This document shows, piece by piece, positions 53,201 to 60,273 of a stretch of 64,000 bases of DNA. The notes beneath the pieces are model-generated. The model saw nothing but the letters and a program-made list of their open reading frames with translations. It was not told the origin of the DNA and made no database searches. A program made the position numbers and the translations under genes. Source of the DNA: Ideonella_A intermedia_A (lineage in GTDB: Bacteria > Pseudomonadota > Gammaproteobacteria > Burkholderiales > Burkholderiaceae_C); contig CALRPU020000029.1 of assembly GCA_943370175.1 (NCBI GenBank), positions 1 to 64,000 on the forward strand, written 5' to 3'. Each line of letters begins with the position of its first letter. Positions within the stretch are counted from its first letter, which is position 1.

Positions 53201-53603
53201 CCATCTGGACCTCGCGACGCTGCCGCCTGCTGTAGTCGACGACGCGGTCCATCCCCACCGGCGCGGCTTCCGCGGTCCGGGCCGGGTCGATCTGTGAAGC
53301 GGTCTGCGGCGATTCGCCGTCGCCGAGTTGGGCATGCCCGATCTCGTGTGCGACCAGGAACGCCTGGTCGAACGCAGAACCGGCGGTTTCGTGGAGTATG
53401 AGCGGTAGCTCCGGGTCCGGGTCGAACGAGGCGCGGCCGCCATCGAGCAGCGCGGCGCCCGAGGCGCAGGGCTCGACGGTGATCCCTAGGTCGCTCGCGA
53501 TACCGACAACGAACTCGTAAGGGAACCAGGGGTCACGCCCGCGCTGGACGGCATCGTCGTACAGCCGCCGGGCATGCTGCCGGGCCAGCTCGATCGAATC
53601 CAT
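50217..53603 (-). CDS. ImmA/IrrE protease - UvrD helicase - PDDEXK nuclease fusion
   Basis: The 1128-residue protein begins with an ImmA/IrrE-type metalloprotease domain (LVAHEIGHAQLG, zinc motif HEIGH at 86-90; LFARELLLP). A superfamily 1 helicase follows, with a Q motif NDKQRKAA, Walker A AGPGTGKT at 218-225, VDEYQDVN, VVGDARQSIYRFRG and TIHGSKGLEFP. The C-terminus has a nuclease-like strand (VRPDDVLV then RRVKTG) framed by Cys in YESCGRRFFY and CPNCPAFFVCG, four cysteines placed like the iron-sulfur clamp of AddB/Cas4 nucleases. It could unwind and cut DNA, with the protease acting on a repressor or partner. It begins two bases after the preceding gene. Confidence 0.85.
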   Translation of the reverse strand: MDSIELARQHARRLYDDAVQRGRDPWFPYEFVVGIASDLGITVEPCASGAALLDGGRASFDPDPELPLILHETAGSAFDQAFLVAHEIGHAQLGDGESPQTASQIDPARTAEAAPVGMDRVVDYSRRQRREVQMDLFARELLLPRPVAVDLQVNQGQTCSDVARRLGAPFEVVAQQMLDALLLPAVPLAAVMPMADIPLNDKQRKAAAHRGTAFLLQAGPGTGKTRTLVARVEGLLDEGVDPRRILLLTFSNKAAGEMAERIAQKRPREASALGIATFHSFGLDILRRFNDRCGLPADPQLLDRTEAVELLENEFPRLGLVRYRNLYDPSQLVADMLSAVSLAKDEVISPQAYRDLSRAMRATASGPADLEAAERADEVARVYERYEALKAATGRVDFGDLVMQPVLLLERDEAVRAQLQGDYDHILVDEYQDVNRSSVRLLTALRPTGENLWVVGDARQSIYRFRGASSFNMSRFGQEDFAGADRDSLDINYRSTTEIVDAFSTFASGMSAAEGPSGLLADRGPGGLRPELITVTDGAQVTAALIDRIESCRAAGYRYRDQAVLCRGNDKLSDTGQELERAGVPVLFLGSLFERTEIKDLVAVLMLLVDKRAIGLIRTACWTEFAMKMEDIVQVFERLRGAEVQPGAWRQAAPGLTAAGQTAMTALSTALEGFDASSDPWTVLATLLLDRTRLAARIASSSLVSDQAEGIAIWQFMNFVKIQPRGKGLPIQRLADRVRRLVRLRDDRDLRQLPAAAQGIDAVRLMTIHGSKGLEFPAVHLVGVNQDSIPGGHRPAKCPPPTGMVTSGEGSSDEIARAAHHEEQECLFYVAMSRAMDRLAFYGATTKSNSHARPLSKFLDRVGGIDRRAVTPSATVPPAPDAAQVAVAFTGKPRFAAEAMALYESCGRRFFYTHLLQVGGRRRMSAFMQMHEAIREVYRVLVAQEDPSPDRFDELLAQAFVTHGLHDHGYVEDYRAIARAMLDYFLASRAGGLTEAPTTLHMAFDDHEVEVRPDDVLVRDGARTLRRVKTGHASSQDGKDVAAAAFILAARTAFPDARVELVFLADAETRALDLSTRELGNRQAKLASIFLDIRSGRFPAVTSEMTCPNCPAFFVCGAVPPGTLVKTF

Positions 53604-53605
53604 TG

Positions 53606-54169
53606 CTACTCGTCGCGGAGTAGGTTCGACATGCGCTGTTCGTCGATACCGGCATCTCGCAAGATCTTCTCGAACGGCACCCTTTCAGGCGCGGCAGGCT
53701 TTATCTCCGACTTCCGCGCGCGCGCTAGCGGCACTTCGGGCGGCAGGGCGAGGTAGGACAGCAGCGTATCGCTCGAAACCTGGAGCGCCTCGGCCATCTG
53801 GCCGAGCACGCGCCCGGGCAGGGTGGCAAGGTCGATTCGACGCTCCCGGAACGCCAGTCCGACCTGCACGGGCAAGGACAGCAGTTTGATCGCGTCGGCG
53901 AATACCTTCAGCGGCGCCGCCTTCAGGGACTCGATCGTCGTCGTCGCCTTGCGCAGCCTCGCCATGCCTGCAGCCACCAGCTCAAGTTCTCTCGCGTCCA
54001 GCGGTGCTTCCTCGTCGATCTCCCGAGTCAGTTCCATCGCGAGGTCTATCAGGGCGGCGGAATGCTCGGGATACTGGGTAAGGTACTGCTGCAGGATGAC
54101 GGCACCGGGCTCGAAATCCATCGCGAACGCTCTCAGAACGTCGGCGGCGCTCGCGGGTTGATGGCCCAT
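53606..54169 (-). CDS. Unknown helical protein of the ubiquitin-like operon
   Basis: The 187-residue protein starts at the ATG overlapping the stop of the sigma-like gene (TGATG). It is almost entirely helical (VILQQYLTQYPEHSAALIDL, ELTREIDEEAPLDARELELV) and ends in an acidic DEQRMSNLLRDE. LPGRVLGQMAEALQVSSDTL resembles a helix-turn-helix. By position between a sigma factor and an ImmA/IrrE protease it could be an anti-sigma or repressor cleaved by that protease, as in ImmA-ImmR pairs. That is inference only. It has no membrane segment. Confidence 0.6.
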   Translation of the reverse strand: MGHQPASAADVLRAFAMDFEPGAVILQQYLTQYPEHSAALIDLAMELTREIDEEAPLDARELELVAAGMARLRKATTTIESLKAAPLKVFADAIKLLSLPVQVGLAFRERRIDLATLPGRVLGQMAEALQVSSDTLLSYLALPPEVPLARARKSEIKPAAPERVPFEKILRDAGIDEQRMSNLLRDE

Positions 54170-54975
54170 CACAGCCTTCCCTTGCGCTCGAGGCGCAGCT
54201 TCAAGGACGCGAAAGCCTTGTCGCGGTGTGTGCGGATGCTCTTCTCCGATCTTCCCAACGTCTTTCGCATGCACATCACCGAGGGATCACTGGAATCGAT
54301 GGGAATATCTTGGCTCCACATCACGACGATCCTCCTTTGGAACTCAGGTAGGCTTGCAATCGCGTCGTAAAGCCGGATCCGGTAATCTTTTTTGTCCAGT
54401 TCGTGGGCATCGAAAGGGTCGTAGTCGCCGATTGCGATCTCCACCCGTGCTGAGATCTCGCCATCTTCGGTTTCGAGTGCTTCCGTCCGATTCTCGCGCT
54501 TCCAGTGCCGAGCGTTCGCGTCGTGCCGATCCGCCGCGACCGCGGCGTTGAAGTTAACTTCATAGTAGTCGAGGCTGTCGTCGTACTGCACAAGATCGCT
54601 GAGCAAGAGGTCGACGAAGTGGTCGATGACGTCCTCTCGGGCGTTCATCCGAGTGAGCGAATCGGTGTTGCCGCCGGAATCTGTGACGGGACGGACCAAG
54701 CGGGCCACGCGGCGAAGGAGCTGCTCCGTCAGCTTGTCGCGGTGAGCGCCGGCAGTGGCGGTTCGCACCCGATGCAGCATGACTTCGGGCGAAATGTAGT
54801 CTGGCTGGCTGGCTTGCCAGAGTTCAGCCCGGCGTTCCAATTCAGGTTCGCTGATGGCGGAGAGGGCTCGAATCTCGGCTTCGACCTCGTCCCGCCTTAC
54901 ATATGGTGTGCCATCGAGCTTCGACTTGCGTAGGGGGCGTGACACGGCTGTTGTGGTGTTGCTCTTGCTCCTCAC
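54169..54975 (-). CDS. Sigma-70-like (ECF-type) factor
   Basis: The 268-residue protein ends in a region 4-like domain: IASLPEFQRRIVVMWSQDIP, then MCMRKTLGRSEKSIRTHRDK and AFASLKLRL, the helix-turn-helix that reads -35 elements. The central helices (IDHFVDLLLSDLVQYDDSLD) fit region 2 loosely. It is the first gene of the leftward operon and overlaps the next gene, so it probably controls the operon itself. The N-terminal 70 residues are unlike standard ECF factors. No consensus promoter could be assigned upstream. Confidence 0.65.
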   Translation of the reverse strand: MRSKSNTTTAVSRPLRKSKLDGTPYVRRDEVEAEIRALSAISEPELERRAELWQASQPDYISPEVMLHRVRTATAGAHRDKLTEQLLRRVARLVRPVTDSGGNTDSLTRMNAREDVIDHFVDLLLSDLVQYDDSLDYYEVNFNAAVAADRHDANARHWKRENRTEALETEDGEISARVEIAIGDYDPFDAHELDKKDYRIRLYDAIASLPEFQRRIVVMWSQDIPIDSSDPSVMCMRKTLGRSEKSIRTHRDKAFASLKLRLERKGRL

Positions 54976-55044
54976 TCTAAGGCCCCGAGACGGCCTGTGT
55001 CATGCTGCATATTGCGCATGGACCCTAGAGGCAGGGTAGAGACG

Positions 55045-55375
55045 GCTCGTCAAGCGCATTTGCGAAGACATCCCTTGCTGGGCGGCCGCCAGCAATCTTC
55101 AGAACGCCCGGCGGTGATTCATGAACGGGTCGATCATCCAGGTACACCCGCCAGGCAGCAGCCAGCTTCGTTACGGTCAACCGCAGCCGGGATGCATCAA
55201 GCGACATCGGCCGGCGCGATCAACACCCTGCGATGGCGTGCAAGCGCCGCCACATCGCTCAGGCCCATCCACTGTGCCACCTGTTCGGCCGGCGTGCCGC
55301 GGCGCAGCTGGCGCATGGCGAACGTGTGGCGCAGCTTGAAGCTCCCGCCATCGCTGTCGTGAAGTCCGGCGGCCA
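55045..55375. repeat. Copy B of the segment flanking the ubiquitin-like operon
   Basis: 55050-55120 matches the hsdR 3' end at 47276-47345 (GTCAAGCGCAT, GCGA-GACATC, CAGAA-GCCCGGC), with more decay. 55197-55375 matches the integrase 3' end at 47559-47735. Both parts keep the same order and orientation, so the operon between them is bracketed by direct repeats. Confidence 0.8.
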
Positions 55376-56210
55376 CGAGCACGGCCTTCGCCGCGCTGTA
55401 CTGCGCCACCTTGCTCCATGGTCGGCCGGTGCGCGAGGCGGGGAACAGCGACGAGCCGCCGATCTGAAGAGCGCTGCGGGTGTCCAGCCAAGTCCGCAGC
55501 AGCCGCCCGGCCCAGGGGGCCACCGGCGCCTCACGTGCTGGGCTGCTGCCATGCGACGGCAGCCGGATCTTCCACGGCAGCCCTTGGACCTTGCCCCCTT
55601 CGCACACCACGCCTTCCACCGTCGCCGCCCGGATGTCTCCCGGCGACAGCCCCGCACCCAGCTGCATCGCCACCGCGCTTCGATTGCGCAGGCTCTGCCA
55701 GGAGTGCGCCGGCGCGCCAGCAGCCGCTGAACCGGCGGCTGGGTCCAGCAACCAGGCGACGAGCGAGCGCGCCTCATGGGCGGGCAGGTAGTCGGGCAGG
55801 GGAGTCTTGTCGGCCGCATTCGCGAACCGCCACTCCGGCGTCGACATCAGGAGCTCGACCGCCGCCGTGTTCGGGGCCAGTTCAATCGACTTGGCATGAT
55901 GGGCCAGCACCGCATCCACCAGCGTCAGCAGGCGCCATGCATAACGCGCGCTCAGCTCGTCGGTACCGCCCCGCGAGAGCAGGTAGGCCTCGAAGTGATC
56001 CGCCTTTAGCGCCTCGATGCGCAGGCCGCGCCCAACGCACCAGGCCGCGAGGGCGCTCCACATGCTGCTGTACACGGCGACGGAAGACGGTTCGCGAATG
56101 CTCCCGAACGCTTCGCGATCGGCGAGCCAGGCCTCGAAGGCGCTGAGATAGGCCTGAAGAGTCGGGCCACCGGTCGGCTCTTCGAACAGATCGAGGTTGG
56201 CTGCAGGCAT
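55197..56210 (-). CDS. Integrase-like protein lacking most catalytic residues
   Basis: The 337-residue protein has the overall layout of a tyrosine recombinase: an N-terminal SAM-like domain and a C-terminal KLRHTFAMRQLRRGTPAEQV stretch followed by QWMGLSDVAALARHRRVL. Aligned to the family, the first Arg is replaced (GAGLSPGDIRA instead of GLRxSE), the usual LGH reads MGL, and the Tyr position is His. Only the second Arg (LRHTF) is kept. The truncated copy at 47559 has the same substitutions, so they are a family feature and not recent decay. It may bind DNA without strand cleavage. Confidence 0.7.
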   Translation of the reverse strand: MPAANLDLFEEPTGGPTLQAYLSAFEAWLADREAFGSIREPSSVAVYSSMWSALAAWCVGRGLRIEALKADHFEAYLLSRGGTDELSARYAWRLLTLVDAVLAHHAKSIELAPNTAAVELLMSTPEWRFANAADKTPLPDYLPAHEARSLVAWLLDPAAGSAAAGAPAHSWQSLRNRSAVAMQLGAGLSPGDIRAATVEGVVCEGGKVQGLPWKIRLPSHGSSPAREAPVAPWAGRLLRTWLDTRSALQIGGSSLFPASRTGRPWSKVAQYSAAKAVLVAAGLHDSDGGSFKLRHTFAMRQLRRGTPAEQVAQWMGLSDVAALARHRRVLIAPADVA

Positions 56211-56543
56211 AGGGTTCAGAGGCGCCGATATGAATACTGATACTGTAATTAATCACAGCTCGCAATGCCAGCGTTCCAGCGGCTTACCGGTCTCGCGCAG
56301 AACCGAACTAACAGCGGGGCGTTTGTTGTATGTTGCGCATCCTGCGGGGGCAGCCTTTGCAGGTTGCTGTTAGTTTGGCGCCGCGCTCGCCCATCGAGTT
56401 CGATGGCCGTGCCGAGGTGCGCCCATAGACGCCCGTTTTGCCGCTGAAGACGTAGCCACTCCGTTGACGCGGAACGTGAAGCGTTGCGCTATCCTGAACC
56501 GAGCATCGAAACTCTCGACTCGCAATCACGGTAGAGCAGGTTG
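56211..56543. other. Divergent intergenic region between the integrase and Shango genes
   Basis: This 330-base region must carry the promoters for both directions. It contains a 10-base inverted repeat (listed separately) and an A+T-rich patch right next to the integrase start. TTGACG near 56464 and TATCCT near 56490 are separated by about 20 bases, too far for a good sigma-70 promoter. No gene is seen. Confidence 0.4.
56306..56375. repeat. 10-base inverted repeat upstream of the integrase
   Basis: AACTAACAGC at 56306 faces GCTGTTAGTT at 56366 across 50 bases. It may be a binding site for the integrase-like protein or for a regulator of the divergent Shango operon. Confidence 0.45.
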
Positions 56544-58943
56544 ATGGCCAACAGCACCAAATCAGGCTCAGGCTCTGTTGTCGCAGCGTTTGCATTTGCC
56601 GCCATGGGCCTGATTGCGGCCGCCATGGGATCCTGGCTCGCGGCCATTGCGCTCTGGGTTGTTGCGGGGTTCCTCTCTCGGTCGTCGAAGCCAAAAGTGA
56701 CCGAGCCGCCGATTTCTGAGCCCCTGCCCGTTCGCCGTGTCGCCGTGACACCAGTTGCACCTACGCCTGCGCCACGGCCCGTAGCCGCGCCCATTGCCCC
56801 AGCACGCTCCGCCACCATGGATTCCCCCGTGACTGTCGCAGCGTCTGCGCCGACAACGTCCAAGGAGTTTCGGATCCCCGCCGCACCGGAGCCTTTCGGC
56901 CCTGGCCGCTGGGTTCCCGCGGGCGAGCCGACTCAGATTTCGAGCGTGACGATTCCAGGCGGCATGGTCTATGTCGGAACCAGCTTGCCGACACCTCTCG
57001 GTGCCAACGACCCTTGTTTGATCGACACCTCCAAGGCCGTGTCGAACCATGGCGACTACACCGAACGCCAGATGTCGTACTGGCCCAGCTATTCGGAGGT
57101 GAGCCCGGCCGCACGCCGGGCCTACCTCAACTGGCTGGCCGGTGGCCGGAGTGATCCCGCCGCCGATATCGGCTTCGTCTTCCTCTTCTTCTATGGTCTC
57201 GAGCGGCGCGCCATCATCGACCAGTCCAAGGGGCTGGCCACGGCAGCCGACGTGGTATCCATCGCAGATGAGCTCCGGCGTCTGCTGGGCATCTACGGTG
57301 AGAGGCCCGGCTCCTTCCGGCGCTACGCCAGTGAGCTGCTGGATTGGGTAGCGCTGGTAGAACACCCAAGTCGCCTGTACGAGAAGCCGGTGCCGGCGTT
57401 TCCTCAGACCTTCGAGTTGCCGCTCTATGTCCGCCTTGCCCTGGGGCAGGCGGCTGTCGATGGCGCACCCGTGCCGGCACACCTGGCCTTGGCCTGGGCT
57501 CGACTCAGCCCGAACATCGTGCTCCGCACGCCGGCTACGCGTTGCGTCGAGGAGTTCGAGCTGATGTTTGCCTCGAAGTACGCCGAGGCCTTTGGGCCCG
57601 GCATGATCCTTCCCCGCAATCGGACCAAGCTCAAGCTGATCTACCGACCGGCGTCGGCGGGTTTTAGGGGCTACCAGGAAACCAAGCTCACCTTCAACGA
57701 CACACCGGATGTCACCGTCCTGACGGCGCCAGCGCGCAGGCTGCAGGAGGTCGTCGAGGCCGCGACCCGGCCTCTGGAGGCATACAGTCGCCTCGTTGGG
57801 AAGAACGCGGAGGTCAGGGCTTCAGTCGAAGCCTGGCTCCAGTTGCCGGCGCCCCTGTGGCCGCAGGCCGGTCGGCAGGCCATCCATGATCTCAAGGGGC
57901 GGATGGGCGACGGGATGGTCGCGATGTCATTCCGCGATCTCCTGGCGTCGCTCGGCACCAGCGCGGCATTCACCAAGGACAAGACGGCCGCGTTGGTGCG
58001 TGCACTGGAGTCGGTGGAGATCGGCTTCGAGCCAGATGTGCTCAGTGGCGCGAAGACGCCGAAACCCGAAGACAAAATCGTGCTGTTCGCACTGCCGCCG
58101 TCGGAGCCCATCACGCGGGCGAGCGGTCCTTACCTTGCTGCCGCCTTGACGCTGCAACTGGCCTCGGCGGTGGCGACTGCCGATGGCGAGTTCGGCATCA
58201 GGGAGATGGGCCATCTGCGGGAGACCGTGCTGTCGTGGACACACCTGACCCCCAGCCAGACGCGACGGCTACTGGCACATCTGCGCCTTCTGGTCCAGGC
58301 TCCAGTCACCTTGACCACGTTGAAGAAGAAGTTCGAGCCCCTGGACCAGGCTGTCAGGGAGACGATTGCGGCCTTCATGGCGACCGTGGCTCAATCCGAT
58401 GGCGAGGTGTCACCGGCCGAGGTCAAGCTCCTCGAGAAGATCTACAAGGCCCTTGGGGTGAACGCCACCCAGGTGTTCACCGACGTTCATGCCGTGGCCG
58501 CCGGGGCCAAACCGTCGCCGGCCGCGGTCGCCAAGGTGGAGGAGGGGGGCTTCAAGCTCGACCCTGCCAAGATCGCGGCCCTGCAGCAGGATACCGAGCG
58601 GGTTTCGGCGCTGTTGGCGAACATTTTCACCGAGACCGAGGAGGCGGCACCGGCACCCGCTCCCGAACCCATCGAGAGTGGAGCGGAGACCGAATCACCG
58701 CCTTCGAATGCCAGTTTGCTGGGCCTTGACGAAGCCCACAGCGCGCTGGCGCGCATGATGCTGTCGCGTCCGCAATGGAGCCGCGAAGAGCTGCTGGACG
58801 TGGCCGCCGACTTGGATCTGATGCTCGACGGCGCGCTTGAGCACATCAACGAAGCCGCGTTCGACGCGCACGACCTCCCGCTCTTCGAGGGGGATGACCC
58901 CGTGACGGTCAACGCCGACATCTTGGAGAAAGTTGAAGCATGA
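56544..58943 (+). CDS. sngA: Shango defence protein SngA (TerB-domain protein)
   Basis: The 799-residue protein has hydrophobic N-terminal segments (FAFAAMGLIAAAMGSWLAAI), suggesting membrane attachment, then a Pro-rich linker and a TerB_N-like region (RRAYLNWLAGGRSDPAADIG, FLFFYGLERRAII). A TerB domain lies near 530-640 (ASAVATADGEFGIREMGHLR; FMATVAQSDGEVSPAEVKLL), where acidic loops can bind metal, and a TerB_C-like end follows. With the ATPase and helicase genes downstream it forms Shango, a known three-gene anti-phage system. Its stop overlaps sngB by four bases. The ATG at 56544 was chosen over a TTG one codon earlier. Confidence 0.8.
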   Translation: MANSTKSGSGSVVAAFAFAAMGLIAAAMGSWLAAIALWVVAGFLSRSSKPKVTEPPISEPLPVRRVAVTPVAPTPAPRPVAAPIAPARSATMDSPVTVAASAPTTSKEFRIPAAPEPFGPGRWVPAGEPTQISSVTIPGGMVYVGTSLPTPLGANDPCLIDTSKAVSNHGDYTERQMSYWPSYSEVSPAARRAYLNWLAGGRSDPAADIGFVFLFFYGLERRAIIDQSKGLATAADVVSIADELRRLLGIYGERPGSFRRYASELLDWVALVEHPSRLYEKPVPAFPQTFELPLYVRLALGQAAVDGAPVPAHLALAWARLSPNIVLRTPATRCVEEFELMFASKYAEAFGPGMILPRNRTKLKLIYRPASAGFRGYQETKLTFNDTPDVTVLTAPARRLQEVVEAATRPLEAYSRLVGKNAEVRASVEAWLQLPAPLWPQAGRQAIHDLKGRMGDGMVAMSFRDLLASLGTSAAFTKDKTAALVRALESVEIGFEPDVLSGAKTPKPEDKIVLFALPPSEPITRASGPYLAAALTLQLASAVATADGEFGIREMGHLRETVLSWTHLTPSQTRRLLAHLRLLVQAPVTLTTLKKKFEPLDQAVRETIAAFMATVAQSDGEVSPAEVKLLEKIYKALGVNATQVFTDVHAVAAGAKPSPAAVAKVEEGGFKLDPAKIAALQQDTERVSALLANIFTETEEAAPAPAPEPIESGAETESPPSNASLLGLDEAHSALARMMLSRPQWSREELLDVAADLDLMLDGALEHINEAAFDAHDLPLFEGDDPVTVNADILEKVEA

Positions 58944-60256
58944 ACCCGCCGGCCATTCGCCCCAAGGACCGCGACGCAGTAATCCAATCGCTGCGTGCGG
59001 GGGTTGTGCCACGCGCTGGTCAGCATTTGGTGCAAGTTGGCCGCACGCGCGAGATCCAGAACCTGGTGACTGACATCGATAGGGTGGCGGATGGAGGCTC
59101 GGCGTTTCGGATCGTGATCGGTGAGTACGGCGCCGGCAAGACGTTCTTCCTGAACCTGGTCCGCGCGGTGGCGATGGAGAAGAAGCTGGTCGTCGCCAGC
59201 GCGGACCTGAACCCGGATCGGCGACTCCACGCCAGTGGCGGCCAGGCGCGCTCGCTGTACGCCGAGCTCATGCGCAACCTGGCCACGCGCACCAAGCCCG
59301 ATGGCGGCGCGCTCGGCGGCATCGTCGAGAAGTTCATCGCGACCGCCAAAACCGAAGCCAAGGCCGCCGGCACAACGACCGAGGCGGTTCTGCGGCAGAA
59401 GCTCGACCAGCTGACCGAGCTGGTTAACGGCTACGATTTCGCCGATGTGATCGCAGCCTACTGCCGAGCCCACGACGAGGGCAACGAGCAACTGAAATCG
59501 GATGCCGTCCGGTGGTTGCGCGGCGAGTTCACGACGAAGACTGACGCGCGGTCCGCCCTCGGCGTGCGCACGATAGTGGACGATGCCGCGGTCTACGATC
59601 AACTGAAGCTGATGGCGCGCTTTGTTCGCCTGGCAGGCTTCGGAGGCCTGCTCGTGGGCCTGGACGAGCTCGTGAATCTCTACAAGCTGGCCAACAGCCA
59701 GGCCCGAAACTCGAACTACGAACAGATCCTGCGCATCTTGAACGACTCGCTGCAGGGGACGGCAGTGGGTCTTGGCTTCGTTTTGGGCGGGACGCCCGAG
59801 TTCATGCTGGACACGCGACGAGGCCTCTATAGCTACCCCGCGCTCCAGAGCCGACTGGCGCAGAACACCTTCGCGGCCGATGGGCTGGTGGATTTCAGTG
59901 GGCCAGTGGTCCGGCTGTCGAGCTTGACGCCCGAAGACTTCTATGTGCTGCTTCAGAAGATCCGCGGCGTGTACGCCTTCGGGGATCCTGCCAAGCACCT
60001 GATACCGGACCAGGGCGTGTTCAGTTTCATGGAGCACTGCTCCAAACGCATCGGGGACACCTATTTCCGCACGCCGCGGACGACGATCACGGCGTTCATC
60101 AATCTGTTGGCCGTGCTGGAGCAGAACCCGGGTGCGTCCTGGCAAGAGCTGCTGGGAGGCATCGAGGTGGCGGCCGATACGGGTGGCGCGGCCGATCTGG
60201 CGTCGGCGGCCGACGGCGACGACGACGACGACGAGTTTGCGTCGTTCAAGCTGTAA
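58940..60256 (+). CDS. sngB: Shango defence ATPase SngB (DUF2791/BrxD-like)
   Basis: The 438-residue protein has Walker A GEYGAGKTFFLNLV near residues 55-68 and Walker B LLVGLDELVNLYKL near 236-249. It also has the DUF2791 pattern LGFVLGGTPEFMLDTRRGLY. This is the AAA-type family shared by BREX BrxD and Shango SngB. It would couple ATP hydrolysis to recruitment or loading of the helicase. The last 20 residues are an acidic tail with a run of aspartates. The gene overlaps sngA and is followed 17 bases later by sngC. Confidence 0.8.
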   Translation: MNPPAIRPKDRDAVIQSLRAGVVPRAGQHLVQVGRTREIQNLVTDIDRVADGGSAFRIVIGEYGAGKTFFLNLVRAVAMEKKLVVASADLNPDRRLHASGGQARSLYAELMRNLATRTKPDGGALGGIVEKFIATAKTEAKAAGTTTEAVLRQKLDQLTELVNGYDFADVIAAYCRAHDEGNEQLKSDAVRWLRGEFTTKTDARSALGVRTIVDDAAVYDQLKLMARFVRLAGFGGLLVGLDELVNLYKLANSQARNSNYEQILRILNDSLQGTAVGLGFVLGGTPEFMLDTRRGLYSYPALQSRLAQNTFAADGLVDFSGPVVRLSSLTPEDFYVLLQKIRGVYAFGDPAKHLIPDQGVFSFMEHCSKRIGDTYFRTPRTTITAFINLLAVLEQNPGASWQELLGGIEVAADTGGAADLASAADGDDDDDEFASFKL

Positions 60257-60273
60257 GCGGGTCTGGCACGCCA

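Noticed and set aside
56460..56500. Promoter for sngA from TTGACG and TATCCT
   Set aside because: The spacing of about 20 bases is too long for a standard sigma-70 promoter and no better pair was found.
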